Source: Paenibacillus swuensis (lineage in GTDB: Bacteria; Bacillota; Bacilli; Paenibacillales; DY6). From it: a DNA stretch of 64,000 bases. The translations under genes were made by a program, and so were the position numbers. The notes under the pieces were generated by a model. That model did no database searches. It saw only the letters and a program-made list of their open reading frames with translations, and was not told the origin of the DNA. The stretch spans positions 452,440 through 516,439 of the forward strand of contig NZ_CP011388.1 of assembly GCF_001644605.1 (NCBI RefSeq), given 5' to 3'. This document shows, one piece after another, positions 1 to 8,598 of this stretch (position 1 is the first letter of the stretch; every line of letters begins with the position of its first letter).

Positions 1-713
1 GTTGGATAAAGAATCACGTCCGGGAGCTTCCAGTCCATCTGCTCCGCGATTTCCAGCCCCATTGTCTTCTTACCCTCGATCCGGTAAGGTTCTTTCAACG
101 TCGATGCATCGTATAAGCCAGACTCTGCTACCGCTTGAGCCACAATCTTGCCGGCATCGCTTATTAACCCGTTGACCAGGTTCAGATTCCCTCCGGACAC
201 GGCACATTCAGCTCTCGTAATCGCGGGCGCCGCCACCGGCATGACAATCGATGAGCGCAGCCCCGCCCTCGCGGCATACAGCGACCATGCCGCTCCCGCA
301 TTACCGTTCGTCGGCATGGCCAGCTCGCTCACGCCGAGCTCCTTCGCCTTCGAGACGCCGACCGCCGCGCCGCGCGCCTTGAAGCTCCCGGTCGGGATGA
401 CGCCTTCGTCCTTCATCCATAACCGGGAAAGGCCCATTTCCTTACCCAAGCGGCTCATGGGCAATAGCGGGGTCATGCCTTCACCCAGTGTCACTATGTT
501 TTCGGGTGAAGTGACCGGCAGCAATTCTTGATAGCGCCAAAGTGTCGGTGGCCGGCGAATCAAATCCCCAGGCTTTAACTTCAACTTCAACCGCTCCAAA
601 TCATATTCAACCAACAAAGGAGAACCACAGGTACATAATTGCTGAATTTTATTGGCGGGGTAAGAGAGGTTACATTTTGGACAGATTAAATGGGATAAAT
701 AACTGAATGCCAC
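1..713 (-). CDS. threonine synthase-like PLP enzyme (partial, runs off left edge)
   Basis: The first 237 residues are visible; the C-terminus lies left of the window. The start is a GTG preceded by AAGGAG about 11 nt upstream. The N-terminus carries a zinc-ribbon pattern (C11, C14, C27, C29), as in many threonine synthases. It is followed by GEGMTPLL and the fold-type II lysine motif GSFKAR (K112), then PTNGNAG, a phosphate-binding loop. Known family members convert O-phosphohomoserine to threonine with pyridoxal phosphate. The lysine motif is SFKAR instead of the SFKDR usual in classical ThrC, so another beta-replacement or beta-elimination reaction is possible. The gene starts 16 nt after a sulfonate-type binding protein and is probably co-transcribed with it, which may point to a sulfur-containing substrate (inference). 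Confidence 0.75.
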   Translation of the reverse strand, partial: MAFSYLSHLICPKCNLSYPANKIQQLCTCGSPLLVEYDLERLKLKLKPGDLIRRPPTLWRYQELLPVTSPENIVTLGEGMTPLLPMSRLGKEMGLSRLWMKDEGVIPTGSFKARGAAVGVSKAKELGVSELAMPTNGNAGAAWSLYAARAGLRSSIVMPVAAPAITRAECAVSGGNLNLVNGLISDAGKIVAQAVAESGLYDASTLKEPYRIEGKKTMGLEIAEQMDWKLPDVILYP

Positions 714-729
714 CGCGCGCTCAACTCCT

Positions 730-1818
730 TTATTTCTCTGCTTTAAGTTCTTTCAGCGCCTGCTCAATATAAGTATTGTCGACGACCTCGGATACATTGA
801 GCTTCTCTTTCAGACCGCCAATGGACAACAGCAGATCCGCCGTTCCTTGCTGCGCGTCAATGATTTCCTGGGTAATGGCGACATTAGACGGTTCCGAATT
901 CTCAAGTACGCGGCGCATCGTTTCGTTGTCTTGCTTTTTCAATTGGGCATAGAAAGTAATCGCTTCATCCTTATTCTCCAGTTGCCAGCGTGTCGCTTTC
1001 TCCGTGACCTTCAAGTACAGCACGACCAACTCCGGATGTTCCTCGGCAAATTCGGTCCGAACCAACTGGAATCCCGGCGTATACGAGCCTACCGTTTCTC
1101 CGTTTGCAAGCACACGAGCCCCGTTCTTCAACACTTGAATGGACTGGAACGGTTCCCAGATCGCCCAAGCATCCACTTTCCCCGTTTCAAAAGCGGGCTG
1201 GCCCTCATCCGGCTGCAGCTGAATAATTTTCACATCCTCGGGCTTCAGACCCGCCGCTTCCAGCACTTTGTAGAGCAACCCATATGCGCTGCTTCCTTTG
1301 GCCACGGCAATTTGCTTGCCTTTCAAGTCTTGGATTTTCTGAATAGGACTGCCCTTCGGAACGAGGATCGCATCCCCTTTTTCCCCTTGACTTGCAGTCG
1401 CAATCTCTTTGAACCCAATCTTTGCCGCCTGCCCCGCCAGCACCGGAATGTTACCCACACGGCCGAAATCCAGCCTGCCCGAAGCAAACGATTCGAAATA
1501 CGCAGGTCCGCTCTGGAACTCCACCCATTTCACCTTAGCCCCGACTTTGGAGAACTCTTCCTCAAACCAACCTTTCTCTCTTGCCGCGAGGATCGGCCAG
1601 ATACTCTGCTGAATGCCGATATTCACAACGACTTCTTCTTTGGGTTCGGCGGGTGCTGCATTCGATGGGGTTACTTCTGTATTGGTTTCTGTCTTAGCAT
1701 CTGTCTTGGCTTCTGGATTATTATTTTGTACGTTGGCGTTATCGTTTTGAGCGCACGCACTTAGAACCCCAAACACCAACAGTACTAATAACAATAGTAA
1801 CGCCTTCCCCTTAACCAT
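730..1818 (-). CDS. SsuA/TauA-type sulfonate (or nitrate-like) ABC transporter binding lipoprotein
   Basis: A 362-residue protein with a lipoprotein signal peptide ending in the lipobox LSAC (C22), so it should be tethered to the outer face of the membrane. A low-complexity Asn/Glu/Thr/Pro linker of about 35 residues follows. The body begins with NIGIQQSIWPILAAREKGWF and has FASGRLDFGRVGNIPVL, typical of the NMT1/SsuA family of periplasmic-type binding proteins for aliphatic sulfonates. The second ATG (1818) is preferred because GGAGAG lies at the right distance; an ATG two codons upstream is too close to it. No ATPase or permease gene is visible; they may lie left of the window beyond the PLP enzyme gene. 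Transcription starts from the promoter at 1950-1978. Confidence 0.85.
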   Translation of the reverse strand: MVKGKALLLLLVLLVFGVLSACAQNDNANVQNNNPEAKTDAKTETNTEVTPSNAAPAEPKEEVVVNIGIQQSIWPILAAREKGWFEEEFSKVGAKVKWVEFQSGPAYFESFASGRLDFGRVGNIPVLAGQAAKIGFKEIATASQGEKGDAILVPKGSPIQKIQDLKGKQIAVAKGSSAYGLLYKVLEAAGLKPEDVKIIQLQPDEGQPAFETGKVDAWAIWEPFQSIQVLKNGARVLANGETVGSYTPGFQLVRTEFAEEHPELVVLYLKVTEKATRWQLENKDEAITFYAQLKKQDNETMRRVLENSEPSNVAITQEIIDAQQGTADLLLSIGGLKEKLNVSEVVDNTYIEQALKELKAEK

Positions 1819-1860
1819 ACTCATCTCTCCACACCATCCCTTTATTTATATTGATTTCTC

Positions 1861-1913
1861 CTCCAAAATAAAACAGCTCCCCAACACCCTGTAAAACAGA
1901 GCGCGAGGAGCCA
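1861..1913 (-). terminator. Leader hairpin with U-rich tail upstream of the sulfonate-binding gene
   Basis: Read on the minus strand, GCTCC at 1907-1911 pairs with GGAGC at 1876-1880. An inner stem closes on CTGT-TTT-ACAG, and the U-rich stretch TGTTTTATTTTGG follows. It lies between the promoter at 1950-1978 and the start codon at 1818. It could terminate transcripts coming from the glycosidase gene upstream, or act as an attenuator within the 5' leader. I do not recognise a known riboswitch consensus. Confidence 0.5.
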
Positions 1914-1949
1914 TCAGTCATCTGGTAGGCAACGATATTGAATAAAACC

Positions 1950-1978
1950 AATATATTCCTATAATTCCGATGTGTCAA
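1950..1978 (-). promoter_or_regulatory. Sigma-A promoter for the sulfonate-binding operon
   Basis: On the minus strand TTGACA (1973-1978) is followed after exactly 17 nt by TATATT (1950-1955), a near-consensus vegetative promoter. The spacer and -10 region contain the direct repeat GGAAT-TATA-GGAAT, a plausible operator for a sulfur-responsive repressor (inference). The leader to the start codon is about 125 nt. Confidence 0.7.
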
Positions 1979-2034
1979 CAATGAATTAACTATGTTACGG
2001 TTATGGCTAATAGCGCTTAATCATCAAACTAGAT

Positions 2035-5000
2035 TTATCTCAACGTCTTCATGCTTTCATTCAATAAGGTAGTCTGTACATTCACCTGTTCTTGTGTGGC
2101 GGAGTCATTCTGCATAAGGGCATTGGCATTCCCAATTTGCAACGCAAGCGCTGATTTGCTTGCACCATTATAATAGCGCGGATTGCTGTACACCGCATTC
2201 GCGTTGGCAATGGCACTGCTGAGCGCATTTTTGAGCACTGGCACATTCGTCTGCGGCGTCCCGTCATAGACGCTGAATTCTAAAGCTGCGGTCCACGCTG
2301 TCCCTGGGGCTTTACCAAAAGTCAGCTTATAATAACGGCCACTGGAACTCACCTGATGCATCTGCTTCATCGCATAGCTTGTCGTGTTCAGTTGATCGAC
2401 AACAAGCCTCCACTGTGCAGTTGCCAATTTCGGGTCGTCATCGGTCGCTTCAATTTTGTACTTCCAGATCATTTCGGGCGTCGATGTCGTCATCACAACC
2501 TGTAGGGCAGACACTTCACGTACTGCGCCCAAATCCACATAGACGAAACGGCCAACGCCGCCTCCACCCCCATTCCACATCGTGGACAAGTCTCCGTCTA
2601 CAATGACTGACGCCGACTTCCCGTTGCTGTCCACGGTCGGTTGCTTTAACGCCAGGTTCTTCTGCACTTGCTTGGCATACACCTTGAACTCACTGATGGA
2701 AGCATATTTCGTGCTCGGTACGGCATCAAACCGCAGACGCACATAACGCGCCGTATGGCTGCCGATCGGGATGATTTCCTGAATACGAGCTGTTCCTGGT
2801 TCAGCAGAGATATCCGTATAAGTGACATCGTCGCTCGAAACTGAAATGGTATACGGCAGCATGGCTGCGTCATTTTCAAAGGCAATCTGGAAGCCTGCCA
2901 AATCGGTATTCGCGCCCAGGTCCACCTTCCACCACGGATTGCCGCCCGCTGACTGCGCTTTCCATGAGGTAAGAGTGTCATCGTCCAGCGCAAGACTGGC
3001 GTCGTTCGTGTTTCCAGAAGCAGCGGCCGCCTTGTACAGCGCGACATTATACGACTCGTTCGTCGAATTTCCATACAGCGTCAACTCGTTAATCCCTAAG
3101 CTACGTGCTGCCGATTGTGCCGGGGCATATACCCGCACATATCGTCCGACAGCGGATGTCTGGAAGCTTTCTACCGATCTCGCCGCGTCCTTCGTTTTAT
3201 CCACGATGGTCGTCCATGTCTTCTCATCACCGGATACTTCCACTTTGTAGGGAGCCGGCGTGCTCAGTTGAATTTTGCCGCCGGTGAGCGAGAAGTTCTC
3301 GCCAAGATCTACTTCAAGCCTTTCATCCCGGAGCGAGTTACTGGAACTCCAGGATGTCGAGACGCTGCCATCCACCGCCTTCAAGCCCGATAGCGTTGCT
3401 GTGGAGGCGAGTACTGTTTTACCTGCCGCGATATTGCTGGCTTGGGTAAGTTTGACTGCCTTCACAGCCTCATTCAGCCAAGTGACTTGCACATTCACCT
3501 GTTCTTGTGTGGCCGAGCCGTTCTGTATCAACGCAGCGGCAAGTCCGATTTGCGTTTCAAGCGCTGTTTTACTTGATGGACTGTAATACATATTGTTATA
3601 AACCACATTCGCGTTGTCGATGGCCTTGCTCAGCGCATATTTTTGTACCGTTGCATTCGTCTGCGGCGCACCGTCGAATATGCTGAATTCCAAAGCTGCG
3701 GTATAGGCAGTCCCCGGCGCTTGTCCAAAGGTCAGCTTATAATAACGGCCACTGGAACTCACCTGATGCATCTGCTTCATCGCATAGCTTGTCGTGTTCA
3801 GTTGATCGACAACAAGCCTCCACTGTGCAGTTGCCAATTTCGGGTCGTCATCGGTCGCTTCAATTTTGTACTTCCAGATCATTTCGGGCGTCGATGTCGT
3901 CATCACAACCTGTACGGCAGACACTTCACGTACTGCACCCAAATCCACATAGACGAAACGGCCGGCACCGCCTCCTCCCCCATTCCACATCGTGGACAAG
4001 TCTCCGTCTACAATGACTGACGCCGACTTCCCGTTGCTGTCCACGGTCGGTTGCTTTAACGCCAGGTTCTTCTGCAGTTGCTTGGCATACACCTTGAACT
4101 CACTGATGGAAGCATATTTCGTGCTCGGTACGGCATCAAACCGCAGACGCACATAACGCGCCGTATGGCTGCCGATCGGGATGATTTCCTGAATACGAGC
4201 TGTTCCTGGTTCAGCAGAGATATCCGTATAAGTGACATCGTCGCTCGAAACTGAAATGGTATACGGCAGCATGGCTGCGTCATTTTCAAAGGCAATCTGG
4301 AAGCCTGCCAAATCGGTATTCGCGCCCAGGTCCACCTTCCACCACGGATTGCCGCCCGCTGACTGCGCTTTCCATGAGGTAAGAGTGTCATCGTCCAGCG
4401 CAAGACTGGCGTCGTTCGTGTTTCCAGAAGCAGCGGCCGCCTTGTACAGCGCGACATTATACGACTCGTTCGTCGAATCGCCATACAGTGTCAACTCGTT
4501 GATTCCTAAGCTACGTGCTGCCGATTGTGCCGGGGCATACACCCGCACATATCGTCCGACAGCGGATGTCTGGAAGCTTTCTACCGATCTCGCCGCGTCC
4601 TTCGTTTTATCCACGATGGTCGTCCATGTCTTCTCATCACCGGATACTTCCATTTTGTAGGGAGCCGGCGTGCTCAGTTGAATTTTGCCGCCGGTGAGCG
4701 AGAAGTTCTCGCCAAGATCTACTTCAAGCCATTCATCCCGGAGCGAGTTACTGGAACTCCAGGATGTCGAGACGCTGCCATCCACCGCTTTCAAGCCCGA
4801 TAGCGTTGCTGTGGAGGCGAGTACTGTTTTACCTGCCGCGATATTCTCTTGCTCAATGCCATACAGTAGTTTCAAAATAGGCTGATACTTGTTATAAATT
4901 GCCGTAGCAACCTGTACCTCGTTCCCTGTGCCTACACTTGGGTAAACCTTCTTGTTTTTCGCCCATACTTGTGCAAAATCATAAACTTGATTATTAATCG

Positions 5001-7143
5001 CTGCAGTGTCAACTTTAGCGCCGCCGTTAAGCTCTGCTGTTATAGCGTTAATTAAAATCTCCCAGCGCGGCCTGTTATAATCGCTAAGCAGACCAGACCA
5101 TTGTTTGTTCGCATAGTTATCCAAACTGCTTTGTTGACCCTTGTTCGGCTGCCAGATCGTATTGGCGATCCGAACATTCTTGTCGTTGACCCATTTCTCG
5201 CTCTCAGTGGCTCCGAAGCTCTTGGCCTTCTCCAGCCAACGGCCCAGTGTCAGTTCCGTCCGTGTTCCGACGACTTGATCCATATCTATAAATACATCAA
5301 GGAACATATGCGAATATAGTTGGAAATCGGCGATATGTTTCTCGTTGTAAGCTTTGATCATACTAGCATAAATATCATTGGAAATGTCCGCCAAAACCTG
5401 TCTGGTCACGTCTACCAAATCGTACCGATACCCGTTAGAGCCCCCTACTTCAGCAGCCGCTTTAATCATGTCAGGCCAGGCTTTTAAAAAGTCGCTCAGC
5501 TTATATACAGGTTTGTTGGCCCCGTAGACTCTGGCCAAGTTTCCTGATCCCGTTGCTGTGCTGCTCACAGTAAGAGTAAGGGATGGCTTGGCGTTGATAA
5601 CGGACTGATGCGGGCCTTGATATGGATATTTTGAGTAAGAAGTCTTCTTCATAATGTCCCAAGCTTGCTCCGCATTACTGCTCTTCTGGCCATAACGGCG
5701 TTCGATATAGTCATGCATCCACAACTCTGCGTTAACCGGGGTATCATGCCAGCCCATTTCCGCCATCAATTGGTACATAATCGGATTGGTTTCCGAACCT
5801 TCCGGCGCGATGCTTATACCGATTAATCCGTTATTACGATTCATATTGAGGTCTTGTACAGGTGTGGTAGCAATTCGCTCCAAATTGCCGCCCATACCTT
5901 GATTGCCGCCAAAATTTTGTAGCATTCCCCAGGCATAATTCAGTCCGCCGAAGGGCCCTTTCTGCCTGTACTCCGCTTCCAGGTCAAGAATGAGTATATT
6001 TTTACGGTAAGGCGAATTGATCAACTCCGTCCTGAGTGCAGCATTCATGCTCCAAGATGTCATGCACCAGATGGAATCCGGGTTATACGCAACCATTTCT
6101 CCATACATATTATTGACGCTGGATAGATCAATGCCTGTTGGAAGCCCTGTCTCAAGCGCAAAGTCTGAGCTGTAAAATTTGGGTTTGAAACCCAGCACCT
6201 GCTCTTGTGTTGCAAAGAACTCCTGAGAGAACGCTTTGTAAAACGGATCCGTAGGGACAATGTACAGATTAGGCAGGCCTGGAACCGTCATCCTTGCATC
6301 CACATACTTCACCGGACTTCCGTTATAGGTAGGATTGGCATCCTTGACTTCACGCGGTACGACCCCGAAAAACATACGGACTGAAGGCTGTATACCGAGC
6401 GAGAGCGCTTGACTGGACACCGTCTTGGACAGGCTCAGGAAACGATCAATCATCCCGTCTGTCATCGGCTCGCCATGGCTGGCGTTATTGTTCATATTGC
6501 ACCAGGCCGGAGAACCGGCAAACCGTGATGCAGCCGTTTTGTCTATATTGAATTTCGGCAGCACCTCACGCCAGACAGCCTCCCAGCCAAGATAGTGAAG
6601 ATACACGTTGATGCCGTTCATCGCATACCAGTCAATTCGGTTTTGCCAGTCAGCCTCATCGTAAAACGCCGTCGTATACGATTCTACATCGTTTCCGTAC
6701 CAACGCCATTTGTAAGGCGAGACTACAACTTCTTTCGTAATATTGACAGGCAATTGTTCCGGCATGCTGACAGTGTTGTCCCCTGTCTTCGGAAACGCAT
6801 AATCCACTTTCACATACTTTTTCAAATATTTATTGAAAGCGCTTGCAACGGAATAGCCCTGATTGCCCCTCAAAATAATTTTGCCTGTTATCGAGTCATA
6901 ATCCAGTTCGTACACGTCTTGATTTGCAGCTGTTGTAATTTTCTCCAATTTAAAACGGTTAATGTCCAGATTCGGAGCTACGCGCAGCATTAATTCTTTG
7001 ACTGCCTGCTCTGCCTCAGCTTCCAGCTTCCCTCGCGTATAGCCATCACCCGTGTCCGCCGAACCTGTCAAGGGCAAGGCCAACTGAAACAACAAAACGA
7101 AGGTGAGCATGCTGACAATCATCTTGACACTCTTATTCATCAT
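2035..7143 (-). CDS. Secreted alpha-N-acetylglucosaminidase (GH89) with duplicated F5/8C-FIVAR modules
   Basis: A 1702-residue exported enzyme with an N-terminal signal peptide (cleavage near GSA-DTG). The GH89/NAGLU core covers about residues 40-760: an N-terminal domain, a TIM barrel (RWYGNDVESYTTAFYDEADW, NGINVYLHYLGWEAVW), the family motif MLQNFGGNQGM, and IAPEGSE, whose first Glu (about E448) aligns with the human NAGLU nucleophile. A Glu in FALETGL is a candidate acid/base. From about residue 767 there are two tandem copies of a 470-residue block, each with three F5/8 type C (CBM32-like) domains and one FIVAR domain. The family removes terminal alpha-GlcNAc, in bacteria mostly from host or microbial glycans. 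Start ATG-ATG is preceded by AAAGGGG. Its own promoter, with the shared operator, lies at 7182-7246. Confidence 0.9.
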   Translation of the reverse strand: MMNKSVKMIVSMLTFVLLFQLALPLTGSADTGDGYTRGKLEAEAEQAVKELMLRVAPNLDINRFKLEKITTAANQDVYELDYDSITGKIILRGNQGYSVASAFNKYLKKYVKVDYAFPKTGDNTVSMPEQLPVNITKEVVVSPYKWRWYGNDVESYTTAFYDEADWQNRIDWYAMNGINVYLHYLGWEAVWREVLPKFNIDKTAASRFAGSPAWCNMNNNASHGEPMTDGMIDRFLSLSKTVSSQALSLGIQPSVRMFFGVVPREVKDANPTYNGSPVKYVDARMTVPGLPNLYIVPTDPFYKAFSQEFFATQEQVLGFKPKFYSSDFALETGLPTGIDLSSVNNMYGEMVAYNPDSIWCMTSWSMNAALRTELINSPYRKNILILDLEAEYRQKGPFGGLNYAWGMLQNFGGNQGMGGNLERIATTPVQDLNMNRNNGLIGISIAPEGSETNPIMYQLMAEMGWHDTPVNAELWMHDYIERRYGQKSSNAEQAWDIMKKTSYSKYPYQGPHQSVINAKPSLTLTVSSTATGSGNLARVYGANKPVYKLSDFLKAWPDMIKAAAEVGGSNGYRYDLVDVTRQVLADISNDIYASMIKAYNEKHIADFQLYSHMFLDVFIDMDQVVGTRTELTLGRWLEKAKSFGATESEKWVNDKNVRIANTIWQPNKGQQSSLDNYANKQWSGLLSDYNRPRWEILINAITAELNGGAKVDTAAINNQVYDFAQVWAKNKKVYPSVGTGNEVQVATAIYNKYQPILKLLYGIEQENIAAGKTVLASTATLSGLKAVDGSVSTSWSSSNSLRDEWLEVDLGENFSLTGGKIQLSTPAPYKMEVSGDEKTWTTIVDKTKDAARSVESFQTSAVGRYVRVYAPAQSAARSLGINELTLYGDSTNESYNVALYKAAAASGNTNDASLALDDDTLTSWKAQSAGGNPWWKVDLGANTDLAGFQIAFENDAAMLPYTISVSSDDVTYTDISAEPGTARIQEIIPIGSHTARYVRLRFDAVPSTKYASISEFKVYAKQLQKNLALKQPTVDSNGKSASVIVDGDLSTMWNGGGGGAGRFVYVDLGAVREVSAVQVVMTTSTPEMIWKYKIEATDDDPKLATAQWRLVVDQLNTTSYAMKQMHQVSSSGRYYKLTFGQAPGTAYTAALEFSIFDGAPQTNATVQKYALSKAIDNANVVYNNMYYSPSSKTALETQIGLAAALIQNGSATQEQVNVQVTWLNEAVKAVKLTQASNIAAGKTVLASTATLSGLKAVDGSVSTSWSSSNSLRDERLEVDLGENFSLTGGKIQLSTPAPYKVEVSGDEKTWTTIVDKTKDAARSVESFQTSAVGRYVRVYAPAQSAARSLGINELTLYGNSTNESYNVALYKAAAASGNTNDASLALDDDTLTSWKAQSAGGNPWWKVDLGANTDLAGFQIAFENDAAMLPYTISVSSDDVTYTDISAEPGTARIQEIIPIGSHTARYVRLRFDAVPSTKYASISEFKVYAKQVQKNLALKQPTVDSNGKSASVIVDGDLSTMWNGGGGGVGRFVYVDLGAVREVSALQVVMTTSTPEMIWKYKIEATDDDPKLATAQWRLVVDQLNTTSYAMKQMHQVSSSGRYYKLTFGKAPGTAWTAALEFSVYDGTPQTNVPVLKNALSSAIANANAVYSNPRYYNGASKSALALQIGNANALMQNDSATQEQVNVQTTLLNESMKTLR
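2321..3435 (-). repeat. Second copy of tandem F5/8C module repeat inside the GH89 gene
   Basis: This 1115-bp stretch is nearly identical base for base to 3731-4845, at a constant offset of 1410 bp. The differences are scattered single bases. The flanking FIVAR-coding stretch (2035-2320 against 3445-3730) is homologous but clearly diverged, so identity drops sharply at the boundary. That pattern suggests recent duplication or gene conversion of the carbohydrate-binding part only. Confidence 0.95.
3731..4845 (-). repeat. First copy of tandem F5/8C module repeat inside the GH89 gene
   Basis: Partner of 2321-3435, offset 1410 bp. It encodes three consecutive discoidin-like domains directly after the GH89 helical domain. 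Identity begins abruptly where the sequence encoding NIAAGKTV starts (about residue 767) and holds until the FIVAR domain. Confidence 0.95.
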
Positions 7144-7181
7144 TATTAAACCCCTTTCGTGTTATGATTGCTTGCACATTC

Positions 7182-7246
7182 ATTGTACAAAGAATCAGGG
7201 GCGAGTTATATTGCTTAGTTTTGCAAAAAATGTTTGTATATTTTGT
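7182..7246 (-). promoter_or_regulatory. Operator and promoter of the GH89 gene (shared with 14847-14911)
   Basis: On the plus strand a 28-bp AT-rich element (7219-7246) begins TTTTG, contains AAAATGTTTG and ends TTTTGT. It aligns base for base with 14884-14911. On the minus strand exactly 31 nt separate the element from the -10 box TACAAT (7182-7187). There is no good -35 box, as expected for an activated promoter. The neighbouring YesN-type regulator (8599-9606) is the obvious candidate activator. Confidence 0.65.
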
Positions 7247-7270
7247 GAATTTGTAAATTAGACAGAGGTT

Positions 7271-8587
7271 CTATGAAACTTCTTTAAGCCACGCAATCGT
7301 TGCATCCAAAGAACGCTGTCCGTCCAGATACGCAACGGCTGCCTGTGTAAGTCGTTGTTCAAACTTTGGATCGATAAAATCGAGCTTGATGGGACGAATT
7401 GTTCCTTGCTGAAAGGCAAGCTGCATGGTGCGCATGTTCTCTTCCAGCGGCAGCCCATCCATATTCACATAACCGGCTGCAGGCGTTTGCAGCATGCTGA
7501 CCATCTTCTGCAGCGTGTCTTCCCGATACAAAAATGCGATAAACCGTCTGGCCTCCTCTTCATGCCTGGTATTCGCCGATACAGCAAACCCGACTGAACT
7601 GATGACGCGCACATCCTTCATTGTCTTCGTTTCGTTCAGAATTCCGTCTACACGCTTTAATTGGAACGTTTCCGGCAGATATGACGCCATTTCATTGCGA
7701 AGCCACATTCCGCTTGGAATATAAGCAATGTTGTGCGCCAACCATTCCTTTTGCGTATGTATATGGTTCATCTTGACCGGATATTTCAGTAATAACCCTA
7801 CTTGGGCGAGCTTCTCCAGTCTTTTCATATATCGCACAAAAACTTCGCTGTCATACAAGGCAGGATCAGCCGACAGCAGCTGTTGAGCAACCTGCTCTCC
7901 TCCCTCTGCAATTAAACCCGGAATGAGCAAGCCCCGAATTAGATACAATGGAAACTGTCCCGGGTATCCAATAAGGGCGATGCCATTCTTCTTCATTTCT
8001 CTCCCTGTTTCCAGAAGCGATGTAAAATCATCCAGCCCTCTCTTCATATAGCGGTCCAGCAAATGTTGGTCATACCACATGCCCCATGAAGTTAGCATAT
8101 ATGGCAAAATGTACAGTTTGTCTCCGTACCGTCCGATTGTCTCAGGCATGATGACCTCTCCCAGCGTTTGAGTGGGGGAAACCTCCAAGTTGTCCAGCCA
8201 TGCGCTCACTTCCTTGAATTTACCCTCCATCTGGAATAGAGCTTTGGGGAAATTCGCACCGTCCGTAAACACAAGATCTGGGGCATTCCCTGACAGCCAT
8301 TTCAGTTTCATCTGTTCGTTTACGTTATATCCAATATTGGCAGTCACTTTGATGTCCGGATTTTCTTTTTGAAATTGTTCGATAGCATCGCGCCAGAACG
8401 CACGGCCGTAACCGCCTTCAAATATTTGAAGCTCGATGGTTTTTTCAAGCGGTAATGCATCCGTGGTGTCCGTTTCTTTTGGAGCAGACAGCTCCAAATA
8501 GAGGTGAGAAATACCATATCCTGCACCGATTGTACAGATAATGAGAAGGATAAGCGCCAGGCTGACCGTCGTATACTGTCGTTTCAT
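7271..8587 (-). CDS. Membrane-anchored sugar-binding protein (SBP family 1), probable sensor partner
   Basis: A 438-residue family 1 extracellular solute-binding protein. It is a paralogue of the lipoprotein at 13414-14751: both have the pattern LQ-F-GGYG, then FQKENPD, then PDLVF-DG. The N-terminus has a hydrophobic segment (about residues 8-26) but no proper lipobox, and it looks like an uncleaved membrane anchor. The gene starts 11 nt after the response regulator gene and so belongs to the kinase-regulator operon, not to the permease operon. In Firmicutes such proteins can present ligand to a YesM-type kinase, so a sensing role is likely (inference). RBS GAGGGG is 7 nt before ATG. Confidence 0.8.
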   Translation of the reverse strand: MKRQYTTVSLALILLIICTIGAGYGISHLYLELSAPKETDTTDALPLEKTIELQIFEGGYGRAFWRDAIEQFQKENPDIKVTANIGYNVNEQMKLKWLSGNAPDLVFTDGANFPKALFQMEGKFKEVSAWLDNLEVSPTQTLGEVIMPETIGRYGDKLYILPYMLTSWGMWYDQHLLDRYMKRGLDDFTSLLETGREMKKNGIALIGYPGQFPLYLIRGLLIPGLIAEGGEQVAQQLLSADPALYDSEVFVRYMKRLEKLAQVGLLLKYPVKMNHIHTQKEWLAHNIAYIPSGMWLRNEMASYLPETFQLKRVDGILNETKTMKDVRVISSVGFAVSANTRHEEEARRFIAFLYREDTLQKMVSMLQTPAAGYVNMDGLPLEENMRTMQLAFQQGTIRPIKLDFIDPKFEQRLTQAAVAYLDGQRSLDATIAWLKEVS

Positions 8588-8598
8588 AATCTTTCCCC

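Noticed and set aside
847-1764. Long open frame on the plus strand inside the sulfonate-binding gene
   Set aside because: It is antisense to a clearly coding lipoprotein, has no ribosome binding site and its translation shows no domain; it reflects codon bias of the real gene.
1861-1970. SAM riboswitch or T-box in front of the sulfonate-binding gene
   Set aside because: Neither the S-box core nor a T-box sequence is present; only a simple long hairpin can be supported.
2822-4660. Pairs of identical antisense open frames within the GH89 gene
   Set aside because: They look conserved only because the DNA is tandemly duplicated; no start signals and no protein-like composition.
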